A stretch of DNA of 64,000 bases from Fallopia convolvulus (taxonomy: Eukaryota; Streptophyta; Magnoliopsida; Caryophyllales; Polygonaceae): the NCBI GenBank assembly GCA_964016875.1, contig OZ024721.1, positions 14,428,109 to 14,492,108 of the forward strand, given 5' to 3'. The notes beneath the pieces are model-generated. The model was not told the DNA's origin and made no database searches. It was given only the letters and a program-made list of their open reading frames with translations. The position numbers and the translations under genes were made by a program. Each line of letters opens with the position of its first letter. The stretch's first letter is position 1. Of the stretch, positions 34,141 through 46,186 are shown piece by piece.

Positions 34141-36973
34141 TCAAGGTGGTTCTCTTGTAGCTAGGTCGGGGTTTTGAGGGACCCCATACTTAGCCTTGTA
34201 AATATTATTGGCTCTTGTCACTAAATTTGGTCCTTTATCTTCTAGTAATATGTCGGTTATTCCTACACAAGGGTTAGTGAAATCCAAAAACCAAGGGGGC
34301 TTGGACTCCTCTATTGCATAAATAGTGGGGTACGGTGTAGGAACAGGATATGAAGAAGAATTATAACCAGTGCTAGTGAATTCATAGTTAGAGTACTCAC
34401 CTTGATTTATTGGAAACGATGCTGATACTAAGGTCGTTGGAGCCATTGCCGACCTCGTGCTAATGATTCCGTCATTATAGCTTTGCATAGGGGACTCGGA
34501 ACTGGACCAAGGAAGGTCGGTATGGATTTGTGTGAAATTCTCGTCCTCTTTGGTGTTTGGAGGAGGGTCGTTAGGAATAGCTATGTCGAGTTTTGGCTGG
34601 GTCAACTCGATCTGTGCAGCCGCAGTTGGGTCATTAGCGTTTTGGTCAAGGCTGAATTCCACGCGTTCCTCTCCAATATCAAAAGTGAGGAGTCCTTTCC
34701 GCACATCTACCCTAGCATCTGCTGTAGCTAGAAATGGCCTCCCTAAGATAATGGGGACGTGAGGGTCCTCAGGCATGTCGAGAAGGATAAAATCATTCGG
34801 AATAAAGAATTTCCCAACTTGAATGGGATAATCATCCACGACTCCTGTTGCTTTTATGCTTGATCCGTCTGCCATATAGAGATTCATGTCTACATGCTCC
34901 AATGGTCCCATGTTGGCCTTTAATCATATTGAAAGAGGGAGTAAACTAGCACTGGCTCCCAAATCACATAAAGCTTTGTATTTGTGGTCGCCTATGCCAA
35001 TTGTTATGGCAATTCTCCCTGGATCGCCTAGTTTCTCTGGTAGAGCAATGGATCGAACTTCATCTTGCAGCTCTATGATGGATCATTTCCTGCTAAGAAT
35101 ATCTTTCAAGAATTTTGTGTAAGCCGACATTTCGCTTAGGGCCTCAGCGAATGGGATAGAAATATTAATGCCCTGGAGAATCTTTACGAAACACTTAAAC
35201 TTACTCTCTGTAGAGTCCTTAGACTTCTTAGTGGGAAAAGGAAGAGAATTCACCTTTCTCGGAACCAATTCCGGCTCGAGAGGTGATGCTATCGGGTCGA
35301 CATTAGGGTCGATTGGTATGCTCGGAGGATCGTTACCGACCCTAATGGGGTCGTTAACGAGCCTGAGATTGGGAGAGGAGTTTGGAATAGGAAACTTACC
35401 TGGGCTGGGGTCGTTAATGAGCCTGGGAGCATCGTCACCATGGTGTGTAAGTTCGGTGACGACTCTCTCTGGCTCGTTACCGAGCTGAGCCGTAGCTTCC
35501 TCATCAGTTGTGGGGCTCGTCTCCTTAGCTTGGATACGCTCCGGTAGTGTCTTTCCGCTCCTAAGGTGCACCGCTGCTATTTGTCCTCTTGGGTTCTCCT
35601 CGGGTCGGCCCGGGAGTTGCCCTTGTGGCCTTGAAATCTGTGCAGCAAGGGTCCCTAGTTGGGAGTTGAAATTCTTCTTCCACACATCAAACTCTTCCCA
35701 ATCGTTTGTTTTGATTGTTAAGGTTGGCTTGGATTCCATCAATCTTGCTATGCACTTCATTGAATTTATTATGGACTCCGTTAATGCCTTACTGTAAACC
35801 TTGTGCCCATGATGGTGGCTCTTGGTAGCCTGGAGGTCGATATGGCGCAGGTCGTCTATCCGGTGGAGGTGCTGCATAGTTTGAATTCGGATTTTGATTG
35901 CCCCACGTTGGATAATTGTTTGACCTGTCAAAATTACTAGGTTGGTTTCTGTATGGGCCTCTCATATAGTTTACTTCAACATATGTCTCAGCGGCTCTTA
36001 CCTGCTCTATGTTAGTGCAAGCAGAAGTAGTATGGGCAGAAGAGCCACATTCTCGACAAGATTGAGAGGATTTCAGAAAACTTACCTGCTTCTTCAAGCG
36101 GTTGACCTCATCTTGTAGAAATTGATTTTTGACATCGGGGTCAACATCTTCCTTGTTAGGCATGTAGAGACGCCTCTGGGATTGGGGTGATTGCTGGGTA
36201 CCATACATGGCATCATAGTTAGAAAGCTTGTCCAGCAATTCCCATGCAGCTGTAGGATCCATCTCTATAAAACCGCACGTTGTATGCGTGTTGATGCGGT
36301 TCTTCGTCTCTGCATTGATACCCTGGAAAAAGATTTCTTGGAGCACATATAAAGCTTGACCATGAGTAGGGCACTGTCTAAGCATTTCCTTGAATCTTTC
36401 CCAAGTTTCGACAAAGGTCTCATTAGGCAGCTGGTGATAGGAGGTGATGCGTTTTCTCAACTCCGTTGTCTTGGCAGGAGGGAAAAACTTTGTAAGAAAT
36501 TGATCATACAAAGCCTTCCAAGTCCTGATAGACTTAGGAGGTAAGCTCTTCAACCAGCTTAGGGCCTTTCCAGTAAGAGACCACCTAAAAGCTTTTAACA
36601 AAACATATTCAAGTGAGACACCTTCAGCAGCTATAGTGTCACATAAATCAAGAAAATTTCTAAAATGTTCCATAGGGCACTCAATAGGTTTCCCTTCAAA
36701 CTGAGCCCTTTTAATCAAGGATATAAATTGAGACTTAATCTCAAAAGTCTTCTCTATCTCCGGAAGCACAATTAGAGACTCCGACACCCTCAGTTCTGGA
36801 TGCATATATTGCTTGGCATTCCTCGGATAGGCATTCAACTCTTCCTGTAAACGAGTGTTGTTGACTCGTTGACGCTCAGCTTCAGCGGCAGCGGCATCTC
36901 TATTAGCTTTTAGCTCCTCCATCCGCTTCTAGAGGACTTCCATCTGACGAGCCATCTCTTCCTGCTTGGCCAT
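34141..36973 (-). pseudogene. Gag-protease region, unit 1, broken
   Basis: The likely start ATG is 36973, followed by an in-frame TAG at 36931-36929. The main gag frame (36922-35789, 377 codons) has a retrotransposon gag domain (about residues 85-185; FRWSLTGKALSWLKSLPPKS) and a zinc knuckle CRECGSSAHTTSAC at 289-302. A frameshift leads into a second frame (to 35083) with the Athila-type gag tail (NFNSQLGTLAAQISRPQGQL). Stops interrupt the protease part: one at the end of that frame and one soon after the active-site CDLGAS. The protease C-terminus (34911-34141) keeps VPIILGRPFLATADARVDV. Unit 2 has the same lesions. Confidence 0.85.
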
Positions 36974-37162
36974 GGCTTGGTTTTCTCTGCGTCTACGGTG
37001 TAGGGAACATTCAGGTTCTAAATAATAACCGGTGTTGTCAAATTTGAGCCTACGACGTCCAACTGGCATACGTTGAGAAAACAAACAAAGAAAACGAAAT
37101 TAAAACAAAAAAACGGGGCCGGGCTATTCCTAGATCCACAGATAAACAAACAAACTGTTGCC

Positions 37163-37180
37163 TCCCCGGCAACGGCGCCA
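37163..37180 (-). promoter_or_regulatory. Primer binding site, unit 1 (tRNA-Asp type)
   Basis: On the minus strand TGGCGCCGTTGCCGGGGA starts three bases after LTR 2. It is complementary to the 3' end of plant tRNA-Asp(GUC) as I know that sequence, over 18 bases. Confidence 0.85.
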
Positions 37181-37183
37181 ATT

Positions 37184-38715
37184 TGTTGAGTAGGGTATTC
37201 TTGACAACAAATAAATTTATAAGTCAAGACCCCGCTGAGTATAGCGAAGTCAGGATCGTTCCACGGGAAGCACGGTTGTTTGTCTATCAACTACTAAAAA
37301 CAAAGCAAAATAACACAAAACACCTACGACCAACCTCGTTCACGACTTTGTCAGGGTCGTTAACGAACCTGGATGACTCTACGAACTCACACTAACGACC
37401 TAAACTCAGGTTCGGTACCGAAGCAAAGGAACTTGATAACGAATGTAACGAATGCAAACTCAAATAAAGATCATGCCTTCAAGTTAACAACAACAGATAA
37501 ATTCATCAACCTTCGCTGACTAAAGATCATGCCTTCAAGTTAACAACAACAAGGGTTACCACAACATAGCTATGCATAAAAACTCATAAGAATATAAAGA
37601 TCATGCCTTTAAATAGATAAATTCATCAACCTTCGCTGACTATCAAGCAAATCAATCAATTCTCATAAATCAATTCACTCAATCACTTGTTTTGGATCCA
37701 AAGCTCGAAACTTTCGTAATCGATCAATATCAACCTTCAAGTTAAAAACTTTCTCTTTCGATCAAATTGCAAACTCAAATTACCTCGACTATCGTCTAAG
37801 CATAAGCACAACAAACAATCTAAAAATAGATAAAAGGCATTCAAAACATCAACTCACTCATCAAACATGCATAACTATGTCGGGTTTCAACCCCGACCCT
37901 AGATAAGAAAACTACTCACTACTCATATTAATAAAGCAAACAACCTCAACAAAAGAAAACATTGAAAACAAACTTACTTGAAATTAAGAAGAAAAATATC
38001 GTCTTACAAGCTTCAAAAGAAACCGAAAACACAGAAATACCGAATAGAAAACTGACTAACGACCCAACTTCTCTCTCTCGATCGACCTTGGTTCGCAATC
38101 CTTCTACTCGACCTCGTTAATCGGCTCTCCTCAAATCGTCCTCTAAAAATCGTTCCCCCCCCTTCTAAGCTAGAAAGAAGGGTATTTATACTAAGAAAGC
38201 TATCTATTAAAAACGTAAAAGATAAAAACTTACTCTAAAAAGATAACAAGATATAAGATATAAGATATAACAACCCTAAAAATTACTTAAAAACCCTAAA
38301 ATCACTTAAAACCCTACCAACACAGAATCATTATTAACGACTTCCGCACAGGGTCGGTAGGAACCACAAAATCCATCCAAAAACTCTATCTTTATGCCTC
38401 GTTAACGACCCTTCACAGGTTCGTTAACGAGCCTGGAATTGGGTTTCTTCAACTCTTCTTCACTTAACAGCTTGAACTTCAACCTCTTTATCTTCAAGTT
38501 CTTCCGACCTTCACCACATCAATCCAATTCAACTTAAAAAGCGCCCTTTCCTGCTCAAAACCTACAAAAAGACACAAAACGGAGTAGCTTCCATACTTTT
38601 CACAAAATATGCAAACTTATCCAAAAACACACCAAACTATCTCTAAAAACTACCAAAACTAAACCTAAACAAACTAAGAAACACACCAAAAACTAGACTA
38701 AAAACACGAATATCA
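37184..38715 (-). repeat. LTR 2 (shared, central)
   Basis: 1,532 bp. It carries the 66-bp duplicated block and all LTR 3-type bases in its first 300 bp. At about 38033 it has ACAGAAAT like LTR 1, not ACAAAAAT as in LTR 3. That is the pattern of a crossover LTR: left part from LTR 3, right part from LTR 1. TATA box (minus) 38184-38190. Confidence 0.9.
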
Positions 38716-40401
38716 AAATGCCCCATACTTAGACTTGCTTGTTCTCAAGCAATCACTAAACATAATCAAAACCAAACAACCATACTCATCAAGCAAATAG
38801 CCATCAACTTAAAAACAACTTCTAAACCATAGCAAAAAATAGCAAATGACTATAAACGTCATCACACACATATACACCAAATAGACATAATCAAATACAA
38901 TCTAACCTCTCAAGGGATATATGTGTTTCACTCAACTCTCATGTGTTTAGGCTTATAAATTCAACTCTCAACTCATCTTATATACAAAAACTCATAGAAA
39001 TTGAAACTTATATCACCAAACTCTCCACCTAAGATTTGTCAAAACACATAAAAATCATCAAGAGAACTTAGGCTCAATGAAAAACTTCATAGAAGCTTCC
39101 ATTCGGCCGGGTTGTAATGGGGCTTGGTAATGACAATAAGGCGTGGAAATTATTTTGGCTATGTGGTGCTAAATATATCCGGGAATCAAAGACTCCTAAA
39201 AACTCACACATAAACAAAACTCTCATAAGAACAATACCACACTCTCTCTCTTCATTAAGCACTTTCTCTTATCACTCACCCATATATCCTAGAAAGTCTC
39301 ATAAAACATCTCAAAAGAATCTCCAGCTTATCTATTAAACACAAATGCACATCTCACTTCTCTCTTTATATAGCTTTAGCTCTTCTTTTTCTTTTGCTCA
39401 GCCTCTCGAGCAGCCTCGTTAACGAACCAACTAGGTCGTTAACGAGCTTCATCGTGTATACTCTCTACCTTTTTTCCAACAACTTTTCTTTTTGTGTATC
39501 CTTCCTTACCAAGAGATCTTTCTTTTACAAATCAACATAAGAGACTTCCAATTTATCCTTCAACAACCCTTAATTTCAAACCAAATATATCTTTTCACTC
39601 AACAAAACAAACCTCTCCAATCTAAGTCCTAATCCTCGGATAGGGTCAAGCTTATCTCGGCTAGGGAACAATTTTGTGGAGCTACAAATAAAAGGCTTCA
39701 GCTCAAATTGGCTTCAAAAAAGAAGAATAATGTAAGGTAGGATAAGGATAATAGGGCTTATGAAAAATAAGTTCTCTATCATATGATCTTTACATGTAAT
39801 GAACTATAAATCTTATATAGGTCTCAAGTAATAGATAACCATCACAATTCCAAGAGATAATATGCATATAGAGAGTAAATCACACAAGAAAAGAAGAAAG
39901 ATTTTTGATGTTCTCCCTATAAGGCCAAAAATAACTCACAAGGTCATTTTGTTGGATTGCATCACTTATGCTAAAAAGTATACATGCTCAATTTCATCAA
40001 TTGCTATTCCTCTATAAAACAATTTCATATCAAGAATCAGGCTATACTATCAAAGACATGCTTGCAAGGAATTATATGATCATGCTAGTAACTACTATCA
40101 TAGAACCATAAGAAAAAGGGTATCTATCTATTCTAACAACTCTTTTTTTTTTGAAAATTTTCAAAAATTTTTTTTTTTTATTTTTTTTATTATGAAACAA
40201 AGAACTACTTAAAACACACAATACACATAAAACAAACAAGACACAAGCTTTCTACCCTTTCCCACCCCATACTTAAAATTACAGTGTCCCCACTGTCATA
40301 AAAATAAGCAGAAGAAAAGAATAGAAAAGAAAAAAAAGAAAAAGAAAAAGAAAAACTTACAAGACTTTTAAAGTAGAAAAGAAACTACTCAAACTGAATC
40401 A
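38716..40401 (-). other. Non-coding 3' internal region, unit 2
   Basis: Near-identical to 29713-31398, including the polypurine-like tract next to the LTR (38716-38730) and the palindrome pair. One base differs near 39397 and the A/T run near 40170 differs slightly. Confidence 0.6.
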
Positions 40402-41940
40402 TCACCCTGGTGGTGGGAATTGGTCCTCGAAGTTGCTCAGGAAGTCATACATTGTCCTCCAGCGCTCCGTATCATCCACCTCTCTCTGTTGATGCCTCGC
40501 ATCATCCAATGCCATGCGAGGAGAATAGACACTCTCCCACCTATCCATCCTCTGGTGAATGTGTGTCTGCTGAAGGTTAAGTTGTTGCATCTGAGACGAA
40601 AGATCTTCGGCCCATGGAGGCGAGATACTCAATCCAGTGTAATCGGGCTGAGGAGGTGGTTGATAGTGGTTGTGAGGCTGGAAGTGGTCTTGAAAAATTA
40701 CCGGATTGGAGGGCATAAGACCATAGGAATGTGGCTCGACAGGTTGCTGTGGGGGGTCGTTACGGAAGTTGTGTGCCTCGAAGTGGTCGTTAACGACCCC
40801 GGTGGGCTCGTTAACGAAGCTGTTGTTGCCCAGAATCTCTGTGTCAAGGTCATCTTCCCCAATGTCGAGCTCTTCTGTGCCCGCCTCTGTAGCTGCCTCA
40901 GTCTCTTCATCATCTTCTTCCATAGCTTCTTCCTCCCTTTCGAATCGTGACTCACATGGCCTGAGCGACAGCTCATCTTGTGGCTTGGGCTCCAATGGGA
41001 ACGCATGCCCCGTCCATGACTCGTACCGGTTCGGTATGTATAGCAGCTCCAAATTTGCTAGGGTGGGTACGACATCTCGGCCTTGAACTTTTGTAGTGTA
41101 CCCGTCCCGAACCTGAGTAAAAATGTCGGAGCTAAACCAGTAGTTCCTGTTGAGCAATTGAGCGTGGGACGACGTGTAGAGGGAGAGATTGACTCCAAGA
41201 TTGGTCGCCAAGAGACTAACCAAGTTTCCGCACCATACTTCCTTTGACTTCATTCCTTGCTTCTCCATATATTGTAGCCATTCATACCCCAAGTTCAATG
41301 GAGCGGGCTCCTCAAATAGTATGGTTCGGATGCATGCAACTTCCATCCTCGTTGGCCTGTTCAACTCTCTCTTGGGCCAAAATGTAGCGGCTAGGACTCG
41401 GAGAATGATCCGGAAAATGGGGTTGATGATGCTTGCCCCGGAAAGTGCTGCGGCGGAAGGCTCTACTTCCCCGGTGATGTATCTCCAACTCTTTGTCACC
41501 TTGTAGTCCTTGATGTTGTAATCCCGAGAAGGATTAGGGAGATCAAGAATTCCATTGAACTCCGCCATAGTGAACTCACGATTGACATTACCAAGCCCGA
41601 ATCTGATCCGTCCAGTCGAGGTCTTGGTTGGGAATCTTGTCTCAAGAGTAGCCAGAAACTCGGAAGTGAGAGCCGGGAAGTGCAGTACCTCTTCCTTCTT
41701 CAATAAGTGAGGCGCGCCAAGAATAGAAAAGGCCTCTTTGACATCATCATAAAGCCTCATTGCCTTAGCACTCGACCTTGAGAACCACCTAGTGTAGTGG
41801 TCCTTGTCTAATAGGGCATTGTACCGGCCAGCTTGTGCTTGGGTGCGCAAGATCACATCATCCATGCGTGGAGGAGATGGGGACCGCTGAGTCCTCTTAT
41901 TCTTGTCAGCTCTTATTGTAGCTCGGCTAGAACTTGCCAT
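40402..41940 (-). CDS. Env-position ORF (Athila ORF-1-like), unit 2
   Basis: The 512-codon ORF encodes the same protein as unit 1. The only difference I noticed is a silent C/T near 40582. The acceptor (ATTTTTATAG) just upstream of the ATG is also conserved. Confidence 0.8.
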   Translation of the reverse strand: MASSSRATIRADKNKRTQRSPSPPRMDDVILRTQAQAGRYNALLDKDHYTRWFSRSSAKAMRLYDDVKEAFSILGAPHLLKKEEVLHFPALTSEFLATLETRFPTKTSTGRIRFGLGNVNREFTMAEFNGILDLPNPSRDYNIKDYKVTKSWRYITGEVEPSAAALSGASIINPIFRIILRVLAATFWPKRELNRPTRMEVACIRTILFEEPAPLNLGYEWLQYMEKQGMKSKEVWCGNLVSLLATNLGVNLSLYTSSHAQLLNRNYWFSSDIFTQVRDGYTTKVQGRDVVPTLANLELLYIPNRYESWTGHAFPLEPKPQDELSLRPCESRFEREEEAMEEDDEETEAATEAGTEELDIGEDDLDTEILGNNSFVNEPTGVVNDHFEAHNFRNDPPQQPVEPHSYGLMPSNPVIFQDHFQPHNHYQPPPQPDYTGLSISPPWAEDLSSQMQQLNLQQTHIHQRMDRWESVYSPRMALDDARHQQREVDDTERWRTMYDFLSNFEDQFPPPG

Positions 41941-41946
41941 ATGGAC

Positions 41947-43137
41947 CTATAAAAATATGAATTGGCAAAGATAAGATCCATACAAATCAATAGAAAAGAG
42001 ACCCCATACTTGGCCTCGAATTGCTCTCGAAGTGCCTCGTTAACGACCCATCAGGGGTCAGTAACGAGCTTGGACTGGTGTTTTGGACTAGGCAATATGC
42101 AGGGTCGTTAACGAGCCTGAACAGGTCGTTAACAAGCCTGTACGAGAACCAGTCGAAAATTCCGAATGCAAAATACTCCAAAATTATGCATTAAATCAAG
42201 CATGCATCATACACAATCCTTCATAGGACACACAACCGGGTATATGCACCCCATACTCACTCGATTACCCATCCCGAACATGCTATAATTGCCCAAAAAT
42301 TCATGGTGAAGATCACTCAATTCTAGAACAAGGTAATTCATGCTTTTCCTAATCAAATTTCAATGGAGAATCAAGCAAGAATAAACCAACATAAATCAAG
42401 ATCAACCACCAATATGTGAAGCAATAAAATCATTGAGCAAAACATGCCATTCAACCACTTCATACGAGATCAAAAGATATGAAATTTCGACCCTATAGAC
42501 CATGAATCATGCAAATAGAGAGTTAGGGTTTAGAATTTATACCGTTAGATCGAGAATTTGAAGAACAAGATTGAAATTAGGAGTGGTTAACGAGCTTGGT
42601 TCTCTCCGGTAACGAATGTAAGGGTTGCGGGTTCGTTAACGGGGTAAAATTCCGGGGGTACGGTGGTGGTGCAAATTCCGATCGGTAGAGGAAAACCGGT
42701 AGGATTTTGAGAGTTTAAGCTTTGGATTGAGAATTTGAGAGTGGGATTTTGGGAATTTTGGAAGGGTTTTATAGGAGGGGGCTAGAGGTAGGTGAAGAGG
42801 ATGAAAGAGGAGGTACATATGGTAAAAGATATAGGATATATTAGGTTAAAACCTTACCTGCCCGTTTCCTTTTTCGGGTCACCGAATTGGGTCGTTAACG
42901 ACCCTGGGTGGGATCGTTAACGAGCCTGCGTATCCTCTTCCGAGTGATTTTCCGAGCACAACTCCTATTTCAGGTTAGCCTAAAAACAAGTCTATCTTGC
43001 TACCTAAAAAAACTACTAAAACTCAAAAGAAAGCTAGGAAAAAGATCTAAAAAGAAGGGAAAAACTCTAAACTGTACTAAAAATCGGGTTGCCTCCCGTA
43101 AGCGCTATTTTTAACGTCGTCAGCCTGACTTACTTAC
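41947..43137 (-). other. Putative intron between protease region and env-position ORF, unit 2
   Basis: This repeats 32944-34134, with the same donor (GGTAAGTAAG at 43137) and acceptor (41947). It has no pol sequence. Confidence 0.5.
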
Positions 43138-43143
43138 CTTGGC

Positions 43144-45976
43144 TCAAGGTGGTTCTCTTGTAGCTAGGTCGGGGTTTTGAGGGACCCCATACTTAGCCTT
43201 GTAAATATTATTGGCTCTTGTCACTAAATTTGGTCCTTTATCTTCTAGTAATATGTCGGTTATTCCTACACAAGGGTTAGTGAAATCCAAAAACCAAGGG
43301 GGCTTGGACTCCTCTATTGCATAAATAGTGGGGTACGGTGTAGGAACAGGATATGAAGAAGAATTATAACCAGTGCTAGTGAATTCATAGTTAGAGTACT
43401 CACCTTGATTTATTGGAAACGATGCTGATACTAAGGTCGTTGGAGCCATTGCCGACCTCGTGCTAATGATTCCGTCATTATAGCTTTGCATAGGGGACTC
43501 GGAACTGGACCAAGGAAGGTCGGTATGGATTTGTGTGAAATTCTCGTCCTCTTTGGTGTTTGGAGGAGGGTCGTTAGGAATAGCTATGTCGAGTTTTGGC
43601 TGGGTCAACTCGATCTGTGCAGCCGCAGTTGGGTCATTAGCGTTTTGGTCAAGGCTGAATTCCACGCGTTCCTCTCCAATATCAAAAGTGAGGAGTCCTT
43701 TCCGCACATCTACCCTAGCATCTGCTGTAGCTAGAAATGGCCTCCCTAAGATAATGGGGACGTGAGGGTCCTCAGGCATGTCGAGAAGGATAAAATCATT
43801 CGGAATAAAGAATTTCCCAACTTGAATGGGATAATCATCCACGACTCCTGTTGCTTTTATGCTTGATCCGTCTGCCATATAGAGATTCATGTCTACATGC
43901 TCCAATGGTCCCATGTTGGCCTTTAATCATATTGAAAGAGGGAGTAAACTAGCACTGGCTCCCAAATCACATAAAGCTTTGTATTTGTGGTCGCCTATGC
44001 CAATTGTTATGGCAATTCTCCCTGGATCGCCTAGTTTCTCTGGTAGAGCAATGGATCGAACTTCATCTTGCAGCTCTATGATGGATCATTTCCTGCTAAG
44101 AATATCTTTCAAGAATTTTGTGTAAGCCGACATTTCGCTTAGGGCCTCAGCGAATGGGATAGAAATATTAATGCCCTGGAGAATCTTTACGAAACACTTA
44201 AACTTACTCTCTGTAGAGTCCTTAGACTTCTTAGTGGGAAAAGGAAGAGAATTCACCTTTCTCGGAACCAATTCCGGCTCGAGAGGTGATGCTATCGGGT
44301 CGACATTAGGGTCGATTGGTATGCTCGGAGGATCGTTACCGACCCTAATGGGGTCGTTAACGAGCCTGAGATTGGGAGAGGAGTTTGGAATAGGAAACTT
44401 ACCTGGGCTGGGGTCGTTAATGAGCCTGGGAGCATCGTCACCATGGTGTGTAAGTTCGGTGACGACTCTCTCTGGCTCGTTACCGAGCTGAGCCGTAGCT
44501 TCCTCATCAGTTGTGGGGCTCGTCTCCTTAGCTTGGATACGCTCCGGTAGTGTCTTTCCGCTCCTAAGGTGCACCGCTGCTATTTGTCCTCTTGGGTTCT
44601 CCTCGGGTCGGCCCGGGAGTTGCCCTTGTGGCCTTGAAATCTGTGCAGCAAGGGTCCCTAGTTGGGAGTTGAAATTCTTCTTCCACACATCAAACTCTTC
44701 CCAATCGTTTGTTTTGATTGTTAAGGTTGGCTTGGATTCCATCAATCTTGCTATGCACTTCATTGAATTTATTATGGACTCCGTTAATGCCTTACTGTAA
44801 ACCTTGTGCCCATGATGGTGGCTCTTGGTAGCCTGGAGGTCGATATGGCGCAGGTCGTCTATCCGGTGGAGGTGCTGCATAGTTTGAATTCGGATTTTGA
44901 TTGCCCCACGTTGGATAATTGTTTGACCTGTCAAAATTACTAGGTTGGTTTCTGTATGGGCCTCTCATATAGTTTACTTCAACATATGTCTCAGCGGCTC
45001 TTACCTGCTCTATGTTAGTGCAAGCAGAAGTAGTATGGGCAGAAGAGCCACATTCTCGACAAGATTGAGAGGATTTCAGAAAACTTACCTGCTTCTTCAA
45101 GCGGTTGACCTCATCTTGTAGAAATTGATTTTTGACATCGGGGTCAACATCTTCCTTGTTAGGCATGTAGAGACGCCTCTGGGATTGGGGTGATTGCTGG
45201 GTACCATACATGGCATCATAGTTAGAAAGCTTGTCCAGCAATTCCCATGCAGCTGTAGGATCCATCTCTATAAAACCGCACGCTGTATGCGTGTTGATGC
45301 GGTTCTTCGTCTCTGCATTGATACCCTGGAAAAAGATTTCTTGGAGCACATATAAAGCTTGACCATGAGTAGGGCACTGTCTAAGCATTTCCTTGAATCT
45401 TTCCCAAGTTTCGACAAAGGTCTCATTAGGCAGCTGGTGATAGGAGGTGATGCGTTTTCTCAACTCCGTTGTCTTGGCAGGAGGGAAAAACTTTGTAAGA
45501 AATTGATCATACAAAGCCTTCCAAGTCCTGATAGACTTAGGAGGTAAGCTCTTCAACCAGCTTAGGGCCTTTCCAGTAAGAGACCACCTAAAAGCTTTTA
45601 ACAAAACATATTCAAGTGAGACACCTTCAGCAGCTATAGTGTCACATAAATCAAGAAAATTTCTAAAATGTTCCATAGGGCACTCAATAGGTTTCCCTTC
45701 AAACTGAGCCCTTTTAATCAAGGATATAAATTGAGACTTAATCTCAAAAGTCTTCTCTATCTCCGGAAGCACAATTAGAGACTCCGACACCCTCAGTTCT
45801 GGATGCATATATTGCTTGGCATTCCTCGGATAGGCATTCAACTCTTCCTGTAAACGAGTGTTGTTGACTCGTTGACGCTCAGCTTCAGCGGCAGCGGCAT
45901 CTCTATTAGCTTTTAGCTCCTCCATCCGCTTCTAGAGGACTTCCATCTGACGAGCCATCTCTTCCTGCTTGGCCAT
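43144..45976 (-). pseudogene. Gag-protease region, unit 2, broken
   Basis: It has the same architecture and breaks as unit 1: an early TAG at 45934-45932, the main gag frame 45925-44792, a frameshifted tail to 44086, a stop after the protease active-site segment (CDLGAS, around 43954-43971) and the protease C-terminus 43914-43144. One residue differs in gag (THTA in place of THTT near residue 214). The shared lesions predate the duplication. Confidence 0.85.
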
Positions 45977-46165
45977 GGCTTGGTTTTCTCTGCGTCTACG
46001 GTGTAGGGAACATTCAGGTTCTAAATAATAACCGGTGTTGTCAAATTTGAGCCTACGACGTCCAACTGGCATACGTTGAGAAAACAAACAAAGAAAACGA
46101 AATTAAAACAAAAAAACGGGGCCGGGCTATTCCTAGATCCACAGATAAACAAACAAACTGTTGCC

Positions 46166-46183
46166 TCCCCGGCAACGGCGCCA
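46166..46183 (-). promoter_or_regulatory. Primer binding site, unit 2 (tRNA-Asp type)
   Basis: Same 18-base sequence as at 37163-37180, three bases from LTR 3. Confidence 0.85.
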
Positions 46184-46186
46184 AAT

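Larger units (their letters stand above)
28399..35483. repeat. Dispersed TCGTTAACGA palindromes with 20-22 bp period (unit 1; repeated in unit 2 at +9,003)
   Basis: Exact copies start at 28399, 29396, 29418, 30413, 30433, 31784, 31805, 33034, 33102, 33889, 33911 and 35351. One- to three-base variants complete pairs at 28420, 33055, 33123, 35330, 33581/33603 and a 21-bp array at 35411, 35432, 35453 and 35474. The solo LTR has 8990/9011 and 9982/10004. The flanks are also similar (CCTCGTTAACGACC and TCGTTAACGAGCCTG). They occur in LTR, untranslated, intron-like and coding DNA alike. Confidence 0.85.
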
